From NCBI RefSeq assembly GCF_023715105.1, contig NZ_JAMBNO010000019.1, forward strand, positions 1 to 64,000: DNA of 64,000 bases, given 5' to 3'. The position numbers and the translations under genes are program-made. Under the pieces are notes generated by a model that saw nothing but the letters and a program-made list of their open reading frames with translations, made no database searches and had not been told where the DNA came from. This document shows, one piece after another, positions 17,105 through 26,175 of this stretch (its first letter is position 1; the number at the start of each line of letters is the position of its first letter). Source of the DNA: Hydrogenophaga intermedia. GTDB taxonomy: Bacteria > Pseudomonadota > Gammaproteobacteria > Burkholderiales > Burkholderiaceae_C.

Positions 17105-18442
17105 ATGTCCAACGTCTTCAACTTCACCTTCGTTCCCTGGTTCCGCTCGGTCGCACCCTATATCCACAAGCACCGCAGCAACACCCTGGTGGTGGGCATC
17201 GCGGGCGAGGCCATCGCCTCGGGGAAGTTGCAGAACATCGTGCAGGACCTCGCGCTCATCCAGAGCATGGGCGTGAAGATCGTGCTGGTGCACGGCTTTC
17301 GGCCGCAGGTGAACGAGCAATTGCGCCTCAAGGGCCACGAGGCAAAGTATTCGCACGGCATGCGCATCACCGACGAAATTGCGCTCGACTGCGCGCAGGA
17401 GGCCGCGGGCCAGTTGCGCTACGAGATCGAGGCCGCTTTCAGCCAGGGCCTGCCCAACACCCCCATGGCCGGCGCCACGGTGCGCGTCATCTCGGGCAAC
17501 TTCATCACCGCTCGCCCGGTGGGTCTGATCGACGGGGTGGACTTCATGCACTCGGGCCTGGTGCGCAAGGTCGACACCGACGGCATCCAGCGCACGTTGG
17601 ACATGGGCGCCATGGTGCTGCTTTCGCCGTTCGGTTTCTCGCCCACGGGTGAGGCCTTCAACCTCACCATGGAAGACGTGGCCACCTCGGTGGCGGTTGC
17701 GCTGCAGGCCGACAAGTTGATGTTCCTGACCGAGATCCCGGGCATTCGCGTGGACGCCAACGACCCCGACAGCGAGATCGACACCGAACTGCCACTGGCC
17801 GACGCCCAGCGCATGCTGGCCGCACTGCCGAGGGCCGAGCGCCCCACCGACACCGCCTTCTACCTGCAGCACTGCATCCGCGCCTGCCAGGGCGGCGTGG
17901 AACGCAGCCACATCCTGCCCTTCGCGGTGGACGGCGCGCTGCTGCTCGAGATCTACACCCACGACGGCATCGGCACCATGGTGGTGGACGAAAAGCTGGA
18001 AAGCGTGCGCGAAGCCACCATCGACGACGTGAGCGGCATCGTCGCCCTGATCGAACCCTACGAGCGCGACGGCACCCTGGTCAAGCGCGACCGCCACGAG
18101 ATCGAGCGCGACGCCGGCAACTACACCATCATCGAACACGACGGCGTCATCTTCGGCTGCGCCGCGCTCTACCCCTACCCCGAGGAACGCACCGGCGAGA
18201 TGGCCGCGCTCACTGTGTCGCCGCAATCGCAAAGCCAGGGCGACGGCGAGCGCCTGCTCAAGCGCATCGAGGCCCGCGCCAGGGCACAGGGGCTGCAAAG
18301 CATCTTCGTGCTGACCACGCGCACCATGCACTGGTTCGTCAAGCGCGGCTTCGTGCAGGTGGGGGCCGACTGGCTGCCCGAAGCGCGCAAGCGCAAGTAC
18401 AACTGGGACCGGCGCAGCCAGGTGCTGATGAAGAAGCTCTGA
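17105..18442 (+). CDS. argA: N-acetylglutamate synthase
   Basis: First enzyme of arginine biosynthesis, acetylating glutamate with acetyl-CoA; 445 residues. Residues 1-290 form an amino-acid kinase fold (VVGIAGEAIASGKLQNIVQDLALI, KIVLVHGFRPQVN) that binds the arginine inhibitor in homologues. Residues about 298-440 form the GNAT acetyltransferase domain (GCAALYPYPEERTGEMAALTV, then GDGERLLKRIE). The ATG at 17105 was chosen although the frame is open far upstream, because MSNVFNFTFVPWFRSVAPYI is the family start and everything before is antisense to hrpA. Confidence 0.96.
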   Translation: MSNVFNFTFVPWFRSVAPYIHKHRSNTLVVGIAGEAIASGKLQNIVQDLALIQSMGVKIVLVHGFRPQVNEQLRLKGHEAKYSHGMRITDEIALDCAQEAAGQLRYEIEAAFSQGLPNTPMAGATVRVISGNFITARPVGLIDGVDFMHSGLVRKVDTDGIQRTLDMGAMVLLSPFGFSPTGEAFNLTMEDVATSVAVALQADKLMFLTEIPGIRVDANDPDSEIDTELPLADAQRMLAALPRAERPTDTAFYLQHCIRACQGGVERSHILPFAVDGALLLEIYTHDGIGTMVVDEKLESVREATIDDVSGIVALIEPYERDGTLVKRDRHEIERDAGNYTIIEHDGVIFGCAALYPYPEERTGEMAALTVSPQSQSQGDGERLLKRIEARARAQGLQSIFVLTTRTMHWFVKRGFVQVGADWLPEARKRKYNWDRRSQVLMKKL

Positions 18443-18445
18443 GCC

Positions 18446-18958
18446 TCAGGCGGCCGGGCGGCGCGCCAGCAGCAACCACACTGCCAGCAGCGTGAAGGCC
18501 GCAAACCACAGGAACGACCAGTTCGCGATCGTCAGGCCGAGGAAGGTCCAGTCGATCTTGGTGCAGTCGCCGCTGCCGCGAAAAATCATGGGGATGGCGC
18601 GGCGCAGGGGGAAGGACTCGATCATCCCGAAGAAGTCGCGCCCGCAGGACAGGATCTCGGGCGGGTTCCACTGCAGCCAGCTCTGTCGCGCCGCGGTGAA
18701 GGCGCCGAACGCGGCGAAGGCGCCCATGCCGATGGCGCCACCGACCATCCAACCGCGGCCCTTGAAGCAGGCCGCGATGCCCGCCACCAGCGCCACCAGG
18801 ATCAGCGCGTAACGCTGCACGATGCACATCGGGCACGGCTCCAGCCCGACGACGAGCTGCAGGTACATGCCGAAGGCCAGCAAGGCCACGCTCACCCCGG
18901 CGATGAGCGCGAGCACCAGACGGGGGCGCTGGCCGGGCAGCGCAAGCAAGGCGTTCAT
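18446..18958 (-). CDS. dsbB: Disulfide bond formation protein DsbB
   Basis: Four-helix inner-membrane protein of 170 residues that reoxidises DsbA and passes electrons to quinone. The first periplasmic loop has the active pair in EPCPMCIVQRYAL; the second loop has the second pair in SCGRDFFGM and GSGDCTKIDW. Membrane helices fall at about 14-34, 45-63, 70-90 and 143-163. It is convergent with argA, leaving three bases between stops, and lies 7 bases downstream of the ferredoxin reductase gene on the same strand. Confidence 0.95.
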   Translation of the reverse strand: MNALLALPGQRPRLVLALIAGVSVALLAFGMYLQLVVGLEPCPMCIVQRYALILVALVAGIAACFKGRGWMVGGAIGMGAFAAFGAFTAARQSWLQWNPPEILSCGRDFFGMIESFPLRRAIPMIFRGSGDCTKIDWTFLGLTIANWSFLWFAAFTLLAVWLLLARRPAA

Positions 18959-18965
18959 GCCGGGG

Positions 18966-19736
18966 TCAACTCACGAAGGCGCGCTCGATGACGAAGTCAC
19001 CGGGCGTCGTCGTGTTGCCTTCCTTGAAGCCGAGCTTCTCGCACAGGGCCTTGAGGTCGCGCAGCATTTCGGGGCTGCCGCAGATCATCACGCGGTCTTC
19101 GGCCGGGTTCAGCGGGGGAATGCCCAGATCCTTGGCGATGATGCCGTCGGCCAGCAGCTGCGGAATGCGGCCCTGGTGCACGAAGGGTTCGCGCGTGACC
19201 GTGGGGTAGTAGAGCAGCTTCTGTTTGACCATGTCGCCGAGGAATTCGTCCTGCTTGAGCTGCTCTGTGATGAGCTCGCGGTAGGCGAGTTCCTTGACCT
19301 GGCGCACACCGTGGATGAGCACCACCTGTTCGTAGCGTTCGTACGTTTCCGGGTCGCGGATGATGCTCATGAACGGCGCCAGGCCGGTGCCCGTGCCCAG
19401 CAGGTACAGGCGTTTGGCGGGCAGCAGGTAGTCGATGAGCAGCGTGCCGGTGGGCTTCTTGCCGACGATGATGGTGTCGCCGGGCTGGATGTGCTGCAGG
19501 CGCGAGGTGAGCGGGCCGTCCTGCACCTTGATGCTCAGGAACTCCAGATGCTCGGCCCAGTTGGGGCTGACGATGCTGTAGGCGCGCAGCAGCGGCTTGC
19601 CGTCCACCCGCAGGCCGATCATGGTGAAGTGGCCGTTGGAGAAGCGCAGCGAAGTGTCGCGCGTGGTGGTGAAGCTGAAGAGGCGGTCGGTCCAGTGGTG
19701 GACGCTGAGCACGCGCTCCTCGTTGAAAGCACTCAT
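18966..19736 (-). CDS. fpr: Ferredoxin--NADP reductase (Fpr type)
   Basis: FAD flavoenzyme of 256 residues exchanging electrons between NADPH and ferredoxin or flavodoxin. The FAD site is RAYSIVSP, the NADP site is LLGTGTGLAPFMSIIRD, followed by CGSPEMLRD, and it ends in FVIERAFVS, the short C-terminus typical of the bacterial subclass I Fpr. It is probably co-transcribed with dsbB. With fdxA and a second, unrelated reductase at 28.5-29.9 kb, it gives the cell two NADPH-ferredoxin routes close to the sulfite reductase gene. Confidence 0.94.
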   Translation of the reverse strand: MSAFNEERVLSVHHWTDRLFSFTTTRDTSLRFSNGHFTMIGLRVDGKPLLRAYSIVSPNWAEHLEFLSIKVQDGPLTSRLQHIQPGDTIIVGKKPTGTLLIDYLLPAKRLYLLGTGTGLAPFMSIIRDPETYERYEQVVLIHGVRQVKELAYRELITEQLKQDEFLGDMVKQKLLYYPTVTREPFVHQGRIPQLLADGIIAKDLGIPPLNPAEDRVMICGSPEMLRDLKALCEKLGFKEGNTTTPGDFVIERAFVS

Positions 19737-19972
19737 GAAGGATCCCGGGATGCGAACAAGTCGTTATTTTAGAAAGGCGGCCTGACCCTGTGACCGTTGA
19801 GGACGGGCGAAGCTTGCTACAGTGCGTGCCTTCACCGCGTGGGGTGCGGGCAACCGGGCATGGATGATGCCTTGCCTTGGCGGAAAAACGAACGAACCGT
19901 TTCTTCCAACCGATATAACCCCTCGCACATAACGAATCCCCACCACAGCGCGCAGATCACGAGGAGTTGCCC

Positions 19973-20248
19973 ATGGCACGAATGGTTCAATGCATCAAAC
20001 TGGGCAAAGAGGCCGAAGGGCTGGATTTCCCGCCCTACCCGGGCGAGCTCGGCAAGAAGATCTTCGAGAACGTCAGCAAAGAGGCCTGGGCCGCCTGGCT
20101 CAAGCACCAGACCATGCTGCTCAACGAGAACCGCCTGAACCTGGCCGACGCGCGTGCCCGCCAGTACCTGGCGCGTCAGATGGAGAAGCACTTTTTCGGC
20201 GAGGGTGCCGACGCCGCCGCCGGCTACGTGCCGCCTGCCGCGTCCTGA
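19973..20248 (+). CDS. yggX: Probable Fe(2+)-trafficking protein YggX
   Basis: 91-residue cytosolic protein that protects iron-sulfur clusters from oxidative damage. It begins [19 protein letters not shown] with the conserved Cys at residue 6-7, and continues [18 protein letters not shown] and [18 protein letters not shown], all diagnostic of the family. The ATG at 19973 was chosen because GAGGAG lies 7 bases upstream. It is a single gene, divergent from fpr. Confidence 0.95.
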   Translation: MARMVQCIKLGKEAEGLDFPPYPGELGKKIFENVSKEAWAAWLKHQTMLLNENRLNLADARARQYLARQMEKHFFGEGADAAAGYVPPAAS

Positions 20249-20301
20249 TGCCCGCCAGCCACCCTGCAAGGCCCGCCCCGCGCGGGCCTGTTGCTTTCTG
20301 A

Positions 20302-21429
20302 ATGAACACCGCTTCGCGCGAGGCCTGCGTCATCGGGGCCGGACTGGCCGGCGCGGGCGTGGCCAATGCACTGGTGCGCCGTGGCTGGCGCGTCAGCCTG
20401 CTGGGCGCGGCCCCGCGGCTGGCCGATGGCGCCTCCGGGCTGCCCGTGGGCATGCTCAGCCCGCACGTCACGCGCTCGCCCACGCCGATGTCCAGGCTGA
20501 CAGCGCTCGGCGTGGCCTGCACCCGGCAAGCCCTTGAGCGCCTGGTGCCGGTGGGGGCAGGCTGGACACCGGTGGAGGTGGACAACCGCGGGCACGATCC
20601 GGGCCGGCACGCCGCGGCGCTGGTGCGCCCCGCTGCCCTGGTGCAAGCCTGGGTCGACGAGGCGCAGAACACCGGTCGCCTCGCCTTGCACCTGGGCTCG
20701 CCCGTGGCGGGCGTCGCACGCGATGACGGCCTGTGGCGCCTGCTGGCCGCCGACGGCACGGAGATCGCTCGTGCAGGCACCGTGGTGCTGGCCGCAGCCC
20801 TGGGCAGCCGCGCCTTGGCCGAGGGGCTGGGTCTGGCGCTGCCGCTGCACCCGGTGCAAGGCCAACTGAGCTTCGGCCCCCTTCAGGGCCCCGCACTTGC
20901 CGAGCGGCCGCAGCGCGACGACGGCGTGTATGTGCCCGAATACCGCGACGCCGGCCTGGCACCGCACTGGCCCGAGGCGGTGTGGGCGATCGGCTCCACC
21001 TACCGCCGGGGAGCGACAGACACGGCGATCACGCAGGACGCGCACCGCGACAACCTGGCCCGGCTGCGTGCGCTGTCGGCGACTGCCGCCGATGCCATGG
21101 AAGCCGCACTGGCCCGTTCTCAGGTGCTGGGCTGGGCGGGGGTGCGCTGCGCCTCGCTCGACCGCCTGCCGCTGATCGGCGCAGCACCGGATCCCGCAGG
21201 TCTGGGGACCAAGCCGCCAGCCCAGCCCGCCCTGGTGGATCTGCCACGGCTGCCGGGCCTGTACCTGTGCTGTGCCTTCGGTTCACGCGGTCTGGCGCTG
21301 GCGGCCCTGGCAGGCGAGGCGCTGGCTGCAGCCATCGACGGTGAGGCGATGCCGCTGGCGCCGGCGCTACGCGACGCCGTGGATCCGGCACGCTTCGCAT
21401 GGCGCGCTGCGCGACGCGGACGGTCCTGA
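20302..21429 (+). CDS. FAD-dependent oxidoreductase like the MnmC C-terminal domain
   Basis: 375-residue D-amino-acid-oxidase-fold protein. The N-terminal dinucleotide site is VIGAGLAGAGVANALVRRGW. The segments GVRCASLDRLPLIG and LYLCCAFGSRGLALAALAGE near the C-terminus match the FAD oxidase half of MnmC, which removes the carboxymethyl group from modified wobble uridine in tRNA. Here it stands alone without the methyltransferase half, so it would have to act with a separate methyltransferase or on another substrate. It starts 53 bases after yggX. Confidence 0.8.
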   Translation: MNTASREACVIGAGLAGAGVANALVRRGWRVSLLGAAPRLADGASGLPVGMLSPHVTRSPTPMSRLTALGVACTRQALERLVPVGAGWTPVEVDNRGHDPGRHAAALVRPAALVQAWVDEAQNTGRLALHLGSPVAGVARDDGLWRLLAADGTEIARAGTVVLAAALGSRALAEGLGLALPLHPVQGQLSFGPLQGPALAERPQRDDGVYVPEYRDAGLAPHWPEAVWAIGSTYRRGATDTAITQDAHRDNLARLRALSATAADAMEAALARSQVLGWAGVRCASLDRLPLIGAAPDPAGLGTKPPAQPALVDLPRLPGLYLCCAFGSRGLALAALAGEALAAAIDGEAMPLAPALRDAVDPARFAWRAARRGRS

Positions 21430-21456
21430 GCGGCTAGCGGCCCTGGCGCTACCGCC

Positions 21457-22245
21457 TTAGAGCATGTCCAGCCACTTGGCGATGGCAGGCGGCTGCAAGG
21501 GGCGCGAGAGTACCGCCGACACCCCCAGCCGCTGCGTGTGCTGGCGCATGCGGCGCCGGCGCCACCAACCGCCTTGCTCGCTCACGAGCTCGGTGGTGGC
21601 CAGGGTCATGGCCTGCGGGTAGCGCTCGCGAAAGAGCTGCATCAGCCCCCAGGCGTCGATGTGGTGGTCATCGAGGTTGAACACACCGCACAGGTAGTGG
21701 TGCTGCGACATGCACGCTGCTGCGCGCTCCGTGGTCTGCGCTTCGTCCACGAAAGGCACCGCCGCCAGCGACAGCCGCGTGCGAAGGTACATGCCCTCCT
21801 CCGCACCCACGCCCACCACCAGGGCCCGACGAATGCCGCCGGAAGGAAACGCGCCGACCTCGATGTCCAAAGGCGCGGGCTGGGTGACGTCCAGGTCGAG
21901 CAGGCCGGAGTCGCTCTGGGTGGCAGCGAACACCGCGTCCAGGTCGTGCAGCAGTTCGGACCAGGCGATCGGGCGGCTCACCACGCGCCACGCATGCTCC
22001 GGCGCGTCCTCGCCCACCCAGATCAACCGCTGGCCCTCGCGCGGCGCGCGGGCCGACGCGAGCACCGCTTCGGCACAACTGCCGTCCACCAGCAGCACGG
22101 GCGCCGGTTCTGCGGCCATGTCACCCGCCACCCAGGGCGCGTAGGACACCTCGCGTTCGCGCGAGAGGCGAAAAACGGTGTTGAGCGCATGACGCTCCAC
22201 ATCCGAAAACCCGACGACCTGCACCAAAACGCCCGCACTCCACAT
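21457..22245 (-). CDS. Response-regulator-like protein of unknown output
   Basis: 262 residues from the ATG at 22245. The sequence has two alpha/beta blocks: residues about 5-110 (VLLVDGSCAEAVLAS, RLIWVGEDAP) and about 135-262 (RALVVGVGAEEGMYL, YLCGVFNLDDHHIDAWGLMQLFRERYP, AVLSRPLQPPAIAKWLDML). The second resembles a CheY receiver, with the lysine position of the receiver replaced by Arg-Pro (LSRPL). No DNA-binding domain is present. Typical for degenerate receivers in betaproteobacteria; the partner is unknown. It is convergent with the MnmC-like gene. The start is supported only by position, as no strong ribosome site is visible. Confidence 0.65.
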   Translation of the reverse strand: MWSAGVLVQVVGFSDVERHALNTVFRLSREREVSYAPWVAGDMAAEPAPVLLVDGSCAEAVLASARAPREGQRLIWVGEDAPEHAWRVVSRPIAWSELLHDLDAVFAATQSDSGLLDLDVTQPAPLDIEVGAFPSGGIRRALVVGVGAEEGMYLRTRLSLAAVPFVDEAQTTERAAACMSQHHYLCGVFNLDDHHIDAWGLMQLFRERYPQAMTLATTELVSEQGGWWRRRRMRQHTQRLGVSAVLSRPLQPPAIAKWLDML

Positions 22246-22419
22246 GGGCCGCGATGGTAGTGCCGATTCGGTGGGCCCGGCCCGCGCCGAACCTGGCCTG
22301 CGGGAAGGTACCGGGCGCGCGTGCATTGGTTCACGAAATCGAAGCGCCCGGTCTTTATTCCGTCTGGCTATACGAGCATGAGAAAAATGTAGTTCGTCGA
22401 ATAAGGCGGGCTGCCTACA

Positions 22420-23220
22420 GTGCCGGCCATGCCCGAATACGCGATCGTCATTGCCGGTTTCGCGGTCGGCCTCATCGTGGGGTTGACCGGGGTGGGGGGC
22501 GGCTCGCTCATGACGCCCATCCTCATCTTCTTCTTCGGCATCAAGCCCTACCTGGCTGTGGGCACCGACCTGCTGTTCGCGGCCGTCACCAAGGCCGGCG
22601 GCACGCTGAGCCTGGCGCGGCAGAAGTTGGTGCCTTGGCGCGTGGTGGGCCTGCTGTCGGCGGGCAGCCTGCCGGCCGCGGCCATCACCCTGTACGCATT
22701 GCACCGTGTGGGCCCGGCCAGCGAGCCGGTCCAGAAGGTCATGACGCTTTCCCTGGGTGCGGCCTTGCTGCTCACGGCCGTCGCCATGTTCTACAAGGCC
22801 GCGCGCGGCAAACAACTCCCCCGCTCTGTGGCCGGGGCCGATCTGGCCCGCGCCAGCCAGCCGCGCCACGCCGCGCTGCCGGTGCTCTTCGGCGCACTGA
22901 TCGGCACGCTCGTCACGCTCACCTCGGTGGGCGCGGGCGCCATCGGTGTGTCGGTGCTGCTGTTGCTGTTTCCCTTGCTGCCGCTGCCGCGCATCGTGGC
23001 CGCCGACATTGCCTACGCGGTGCCGCTCACGCTGCTGGCTGGCCTGGGCCACGCGAGCCTGGGTTCGGTCGACTGGCGGCTGCTCGGCCTGTTGCTGTGC
23101 GGCTCGCTGCCCGGCATCTGGCTCGGCACCCGGCTCATCCGCCACACGCCAGAGCGCCTGGTGCGCTCGGCCCTGTCGCTGCTGATCGGCTACGCCGGCC
23201 TCAAGCTGATCGCCCTCTGA
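22420..23220 (+). CDS. TauE/SafE family anion exporter
   Basis: 266-residue integral membrane protein with about eight hydrophobic segments in two similar halves. The N-terminal half has GFAVGLIVGLTGVGGGSLMTPILI and the second half VTLTSVGAGAIGVSVLLLLFP, the paired glycine-rich motifs of TauE/SafE (DUF81). These move sulfite, sulfoacetate or related anions. It lies 19 bases before cysI, so a role in sulfate uptake or sulfite relief is likely. Start: GTG at 22420 with GGCGGG about 10 bases upstream; an ATG 9 bases later is an alternative. The 174-base region upstream should contain the cys promoter; no CysB site could be assigned with confidence. Confidence 0.85.
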   Translation: MPAMPEYAIVIAGFAVGLIVGLTGVGGGSLMTPILIFFFGIKPYLAVGTDLLFAAVTKAGGTLSLARQKLVPWRVVGLLSAGSLPAAAITLYALHRVGPASEPVQKVMTLSLGAALLLTAVAMFYKAARGKQLPRSVAGADLARASQPRHAALPVLFGALIGTLVTLTSVGAGAIGVSVLLLLFPLLPLPRIVAADIAYAVPLTLLAGLGHASLGSVDWRLLGLLLCGSLPGIWLGTRLIRHTPERLVRSALSLLIGYAGLKLIAL

Positions 23221-23239
23221 TTTCCTCCACGTTTTTGCC

Positions 23240-25021
23240 ATGTACCGCTACAACGACTTCGACCGCCAGTTCGTGCAGTTGCGCGCCGCCCAGTACCGCG
23301 ACCAGCTCGAGCGCTGGCAGGCCGGCACGCTGAGCGATGACGCCTTCAAACCGCTGCGCCTGCAAAACGGCTGGTATATCCAGCGCTTCGCGCCCATGCT
23401 GCGCGTGGCCGTGCCCTACGGCGAGATCAACAGCGCACAGTTGCGCGTGCTCGCCCGCGTGGCGCGCGAGTTCGACCACAAGGAAGCGCACGACACCAGC
23501 AAGGCCAACGCCGGCCTGGCCGAGGTGCCCACGCTGCCCGACCGCACGGCGCACTTCACCACGCGCTCGAACGTGCAATACAACTGGATCCCGATCGAGC
23601 GTTCGGCCGATGTGATGGACCTGCTGGCCACGGTCGGCCTGCACGGCATCCAGACCAGCGGCAACTGCATCCGCAACATCACCACCGACGCGCTGGCCGG
23701 CATTGCGGTGGACGAGGTGGCTGACCCGCGGCCCTTCGCCGAGATCCTGCGCCAGTGGAGCACGCTGCACCCCGAATTCGCCTTCCTGCCGCGCAAGTTC
23801 AAGGTGGCCATCACCGGCGCGCGCGAGGACCGCGCCGCCACGCCCTGGCACGACGTCGGCCTGCGCCTGTGGCACAACGTCGACGGCGAACTGGGCTTCC
23901 AGGTGCGCGTGGGCGGCGGCATGGGCCGCACGCCCATCATCGGCACCGTGATCCGCGAGTTCCTGCCCTGGAACCAGGTGCTGAACTACCTGGAAGCCGT
24001 GGTGCGGGCCTACAACCGCTTCGGCCGGCGCGACAACATGTACAAGGCGCGCATCAAGATCCTGGTGAAGGCCGAGGGGCAGGCCTTCACCGATGCGGTG
24101 GAAGCCGAGTACCGGGACATCGTCGAGAAGGACGGCGCACCGCACACCATCACGCAGGCCGAGCTTGACCGCGTGAGCGCCTTCTTCGCGCCGCCAGCGC
24201 TGGCCTGCGATCGCAAGAGCGCCGACGCGAAGATCGCCCACATCCTCAAGGCCGCGGCCGAGGACGACCTGGATTTCAGCCGCTGGCTCACGCGCAACGT
24301 GAAGCCGCACCAGAACCCCGACCTGCGCGCTGTCACGCTGTCGTTCAAGCGCGTGGGCCAGGCCCCGGGTGACGCCACCGCCGAACAACTGGAGCGCGCG
24401 GCCGAACTGGCCGATCGATTCTCGGGGGGCGAGGCGCGCGTCACGCACGAGCAGAACCTGCTGCTGCCGTGGGTGCGTTGCGACCAGCTGCCCGAACTGT
24501 GGCGAGAGGCGCGCCGCCTCGGCCTGGCCAAGCCCAACATCGGCCTGCTCACCGACATGATCGCCTGCCCTGGCGGCGATTTCTGCGACCTTGCGAACGC
24601 GCGCTCGCTGCCGATCGCGCAGGCCGTGCTCTCGCGCTACACCGACCTCGACGAACTGCACGACCTGGGCGAGATCGACCTGCACATGAGCGGCTGCATC
24701 AACAGCTGCGGCCACCACCACAGTGGGCACATCGGCATCCTGGGCGTCGACAAGGACGGCCAGGAGTGGTACCAGGTCACGCTGGGCGGCTCCGACGGCT
24801 CGCGCCTGTCGGGCAGCGCCACACCGGGCAAGGTGATCGGCCCGTCCTTCGCGGCCAGCGAGGTTCCCGAGGTCATCGAAGCCCTGCTTGACACCTACCG
24901 CACCGAGCGCGAGCAGGGCGAAGCGTTCGTGAACACCTTGCGCCGGGTCGGCCTCGACCCCTTCAAGGCCGCTGCAAACGCCGTGCGCAGCGCCACCGCC
25001 CGCACGCCCGAGACCGCTTGA
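23240..25021 (+). CDS. cysI: Sulfite reductase hemoprotein (CysI type)
   Basis: Siroheme and [4Fe-4S] sulfite reductase, 593 residues, reducing sulfite to sulfide. The two nitrite/sulfite reductase half-domain repeats are visible, with the substrate-side motif TTRSNVQYNW and TSGNCIRNITTD. Cluster and siroheme ligands are Cys443, Cys449 (CPGGDFC) and Cys486, Cys490 (SGCINSCG). No CysJ flavoprotein is encoded, so electrons probably come from ferredoxin, as in related betaproteobacteria; fdxA and two ferredoxin reductases are nearby. It starts 19 bases after the TauE gene and is followed by the DUF934 gene after 10 bases. Confidence 0.94.
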   Translation: MYRYNDFDRQFVQLRAAQYRDQLERWQAGTLSDDAFKPLRLQNGWYIQRFAPMLRVAVPYGEINSAQLRVLARVAREFDHKEAHDTSKANAGLAEVPTLPDRTAHFTTRSNVQYNWIPIERSADVMDLLATVGLHGIQTSGNCIRNITTDALAGIAVDEVADPRPFAEILRQWSTLHPEFAFLPRKFKVAITGAREDRAATPWHDVGLRLWHNVDGELGFQVRVGGGMGRTPIIGTVIREFLPWNQVLNYLEAVVRAYNRFGRRDNMYKARIKILVKAEGQAFTDAVEAEYRDIVEKDGAPHTITQAELDRVSAFFAPPALACDRKSADAKIAHILKAAAEDDLDFSRWLTRNVKPHQNPDLRAVTLSFKRVGQAPGDATAEQLERAAELADRFSGGEARVTHEQNLLLPWVRCDQLPELWREARRLGLAKPNIGLLTDMIACPGGDFCDLANARSLPIAQAVLSRYTDLDELHDLGEIDLHMSGCINSCGHHHSGHIGILGVDKDGQEWYQVTLGGSDGSRLSGSATPGKVIGPSFAASEVPEVIEALLDTYRTEREQGEAFVNTLRRVGLDPFKAAANAVRSATARTPETA

Positions 25022-25031
25022 GGACACTGCC

Positions 25032-25415
25032 ATGACGATCCAGCTCTTCCAGGCCGACAACTTCAGCGCCCCCGAGCAAGAGGCAGAGCGCCGCGTGCTC
25101 GCCAACACCGAAGACCCGCGCGACATCGACCTCACCGGCGTGCGCGTGGTGGAACTGCAATTCCCCAAGTTCAGCGACGGCCGCGCCTTCAGCCAGGCCT
25201 TCCTGCTGCGCCGCCGGTTGGGTTTTGCGGGCGAGATCCGCGCCACCGGCGACGTGCTGGTCGACCAGGTGCTGCAGATGCAGCGCAGCGGCTTCACGCA
25301 GGCCGTGCTGGCCACCGGCCAGCGCATCGAGCACGCGCAGCGCCTGCTGGCGCACTACCCCGCCTTCTACCAGGGCGATGCACTGCAGATCGCCCCGCGC
25401 TTCGTCGCTGCCTGA
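25032..25415 (+). CDS. DUF934 protein of the sulfate assimilation operon
   Basis: 127-residue small protein, a member of the DUF934 family that is almost always found directly after cysI in betaproteobacteria and pseudomonads. Features seen are LTGVRVVELQFPKFSDGRAFSQAFLLRRRLGFAGEIRATGDVL (conserved FPKF-SDGR core, positions about 40-80) and a short C-terminal helix. It has no Cys or cofactor motif. A role as assembly or electron-transfer accessory of ferredoxin-linked sulfite reductase has been suggested from gene context only. It sits 10 bases from each neighbour. Confidence 0.88.
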   Translation: MTIQLFQADNFSAPEQEAERRVLANTEDPRDIDLTGVRVVELQFPKFSDGRAFSQAFLLRRRLGFAGEIRATGDVLVDQVLQMQRSGFTQAVLATGQRIEHAQRLLAHYPAFYQGDALQIAPRFVAA

Positions 25416-25425
25416 GGTCCACGCC

Positions 25426-26175
25426 ATGTCCGCAATCGACCTCTACAACCGCCCCTCCTCCGATTTCAATGCCAAGGTCGAGCGCGCCATCGCGCTGCTG
25501 CGCGAACAGGCAGCGTTGCACCCGAAGCTCACCCAGGCCTCCAGCGTGGGCGCCGAGGACATGGTGGTCACCCACCTCATCCATCTCGCGGGTATCGAGG
25601 CCAGCGTGTTCGTGCTCGAAACCGGCAAGCTGCACGCCGAGACGCTGGCGGTGATTCCGCAGATCGAGCAGCGCTACGCCACCAGCGTGCGCGTGTTCCG
25701 GCCCCGGCAGGAGGCCGTGGTGCACTTCGTGCGCAAGAACGGCGAAGACGCCATGTACCGCAGCATCGAGCTGCGCAAGGCCTGTTGCGATTTGCGCAAG
25801 ATGGAACCGCTTTCGCGTGCCCTGGAGGGCCACGACGGCTGGATCACCGGCCTGCGGCGCGAGCAGTCGAACGCACGTGCCGACGTCGCCGAGGTCGTGC
25901 AGGAGCCCGCCCGCGTGAAGGTCAGCCCGCTGGTGGACTGGACCTGGGGCGACGTCTGGCATTTCATCGCCACGCACCACCTGCCCTACAACGCACTGCA
26001 CGACCGCTTCTTCCCCAGCATCGGCTGCGAGCCCTGCACCCGCGCCATCAGCGTCGGCGAGGACTTCCGCGCCGGCCGCTGGTGGTGGGAGCAGGAAAGC
26101 GCCAAGGAATGCGGGCTGCACGTGCAACCCGAAGCCTCCCCCCTCGTGTCCTCCCTCGAACGGACATCCGCATGA
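25426..26175 (+). CDS. cysH: Adenylyl-sulfate (APS) reductase, CysH
   Basis: 249-residue thioredoxin-dependent APS reductase that makes sulfite from adenylyl sulfate. The [4Fe-4S] cysteines are present as Cys120-Cys121 (KACCDLRK) and Cys201/Cys204 (CEPC), which marks it as an APS and not a PAPS reductase; this fits the absence of an APS kinase gene in the cluster. The catalytic C-terminal cysteine is in AKECGLHV. The ATG at 25426 was chosen 10 bases after the DUF934 stop. Its stop overlaps the cysD start (ATGA). Confidence 0.94.
   Translation: MSAIDLYNRPSSDFNAKVERAIALLREQAALHPKLTQASSVGAEDMVVTHLIHLAGIEASVFVLETGKLHAETLAVIPQIEQRYATSVRVFRPRQEAVVHFVRKNGEDAMYRSIELRKACCDLRKMEPLSRALEGHDGWITGLRREQSNARADVAEVVQEPARVKVSPLVDWTWGDVWHFIATHHLPYNALHDRFFPSIGCEPCTRAISVGEDFRAGRWWWEQESAKECGLHVQPEASPLVSSLERTSA

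Noticed and set aside
23201..25327. 708-codon open frame on the minus strand
   Set aside because: Antisense to cysI and DUF934, with His/Val/Ala-rich shadow composition and no ribosome site or motif.
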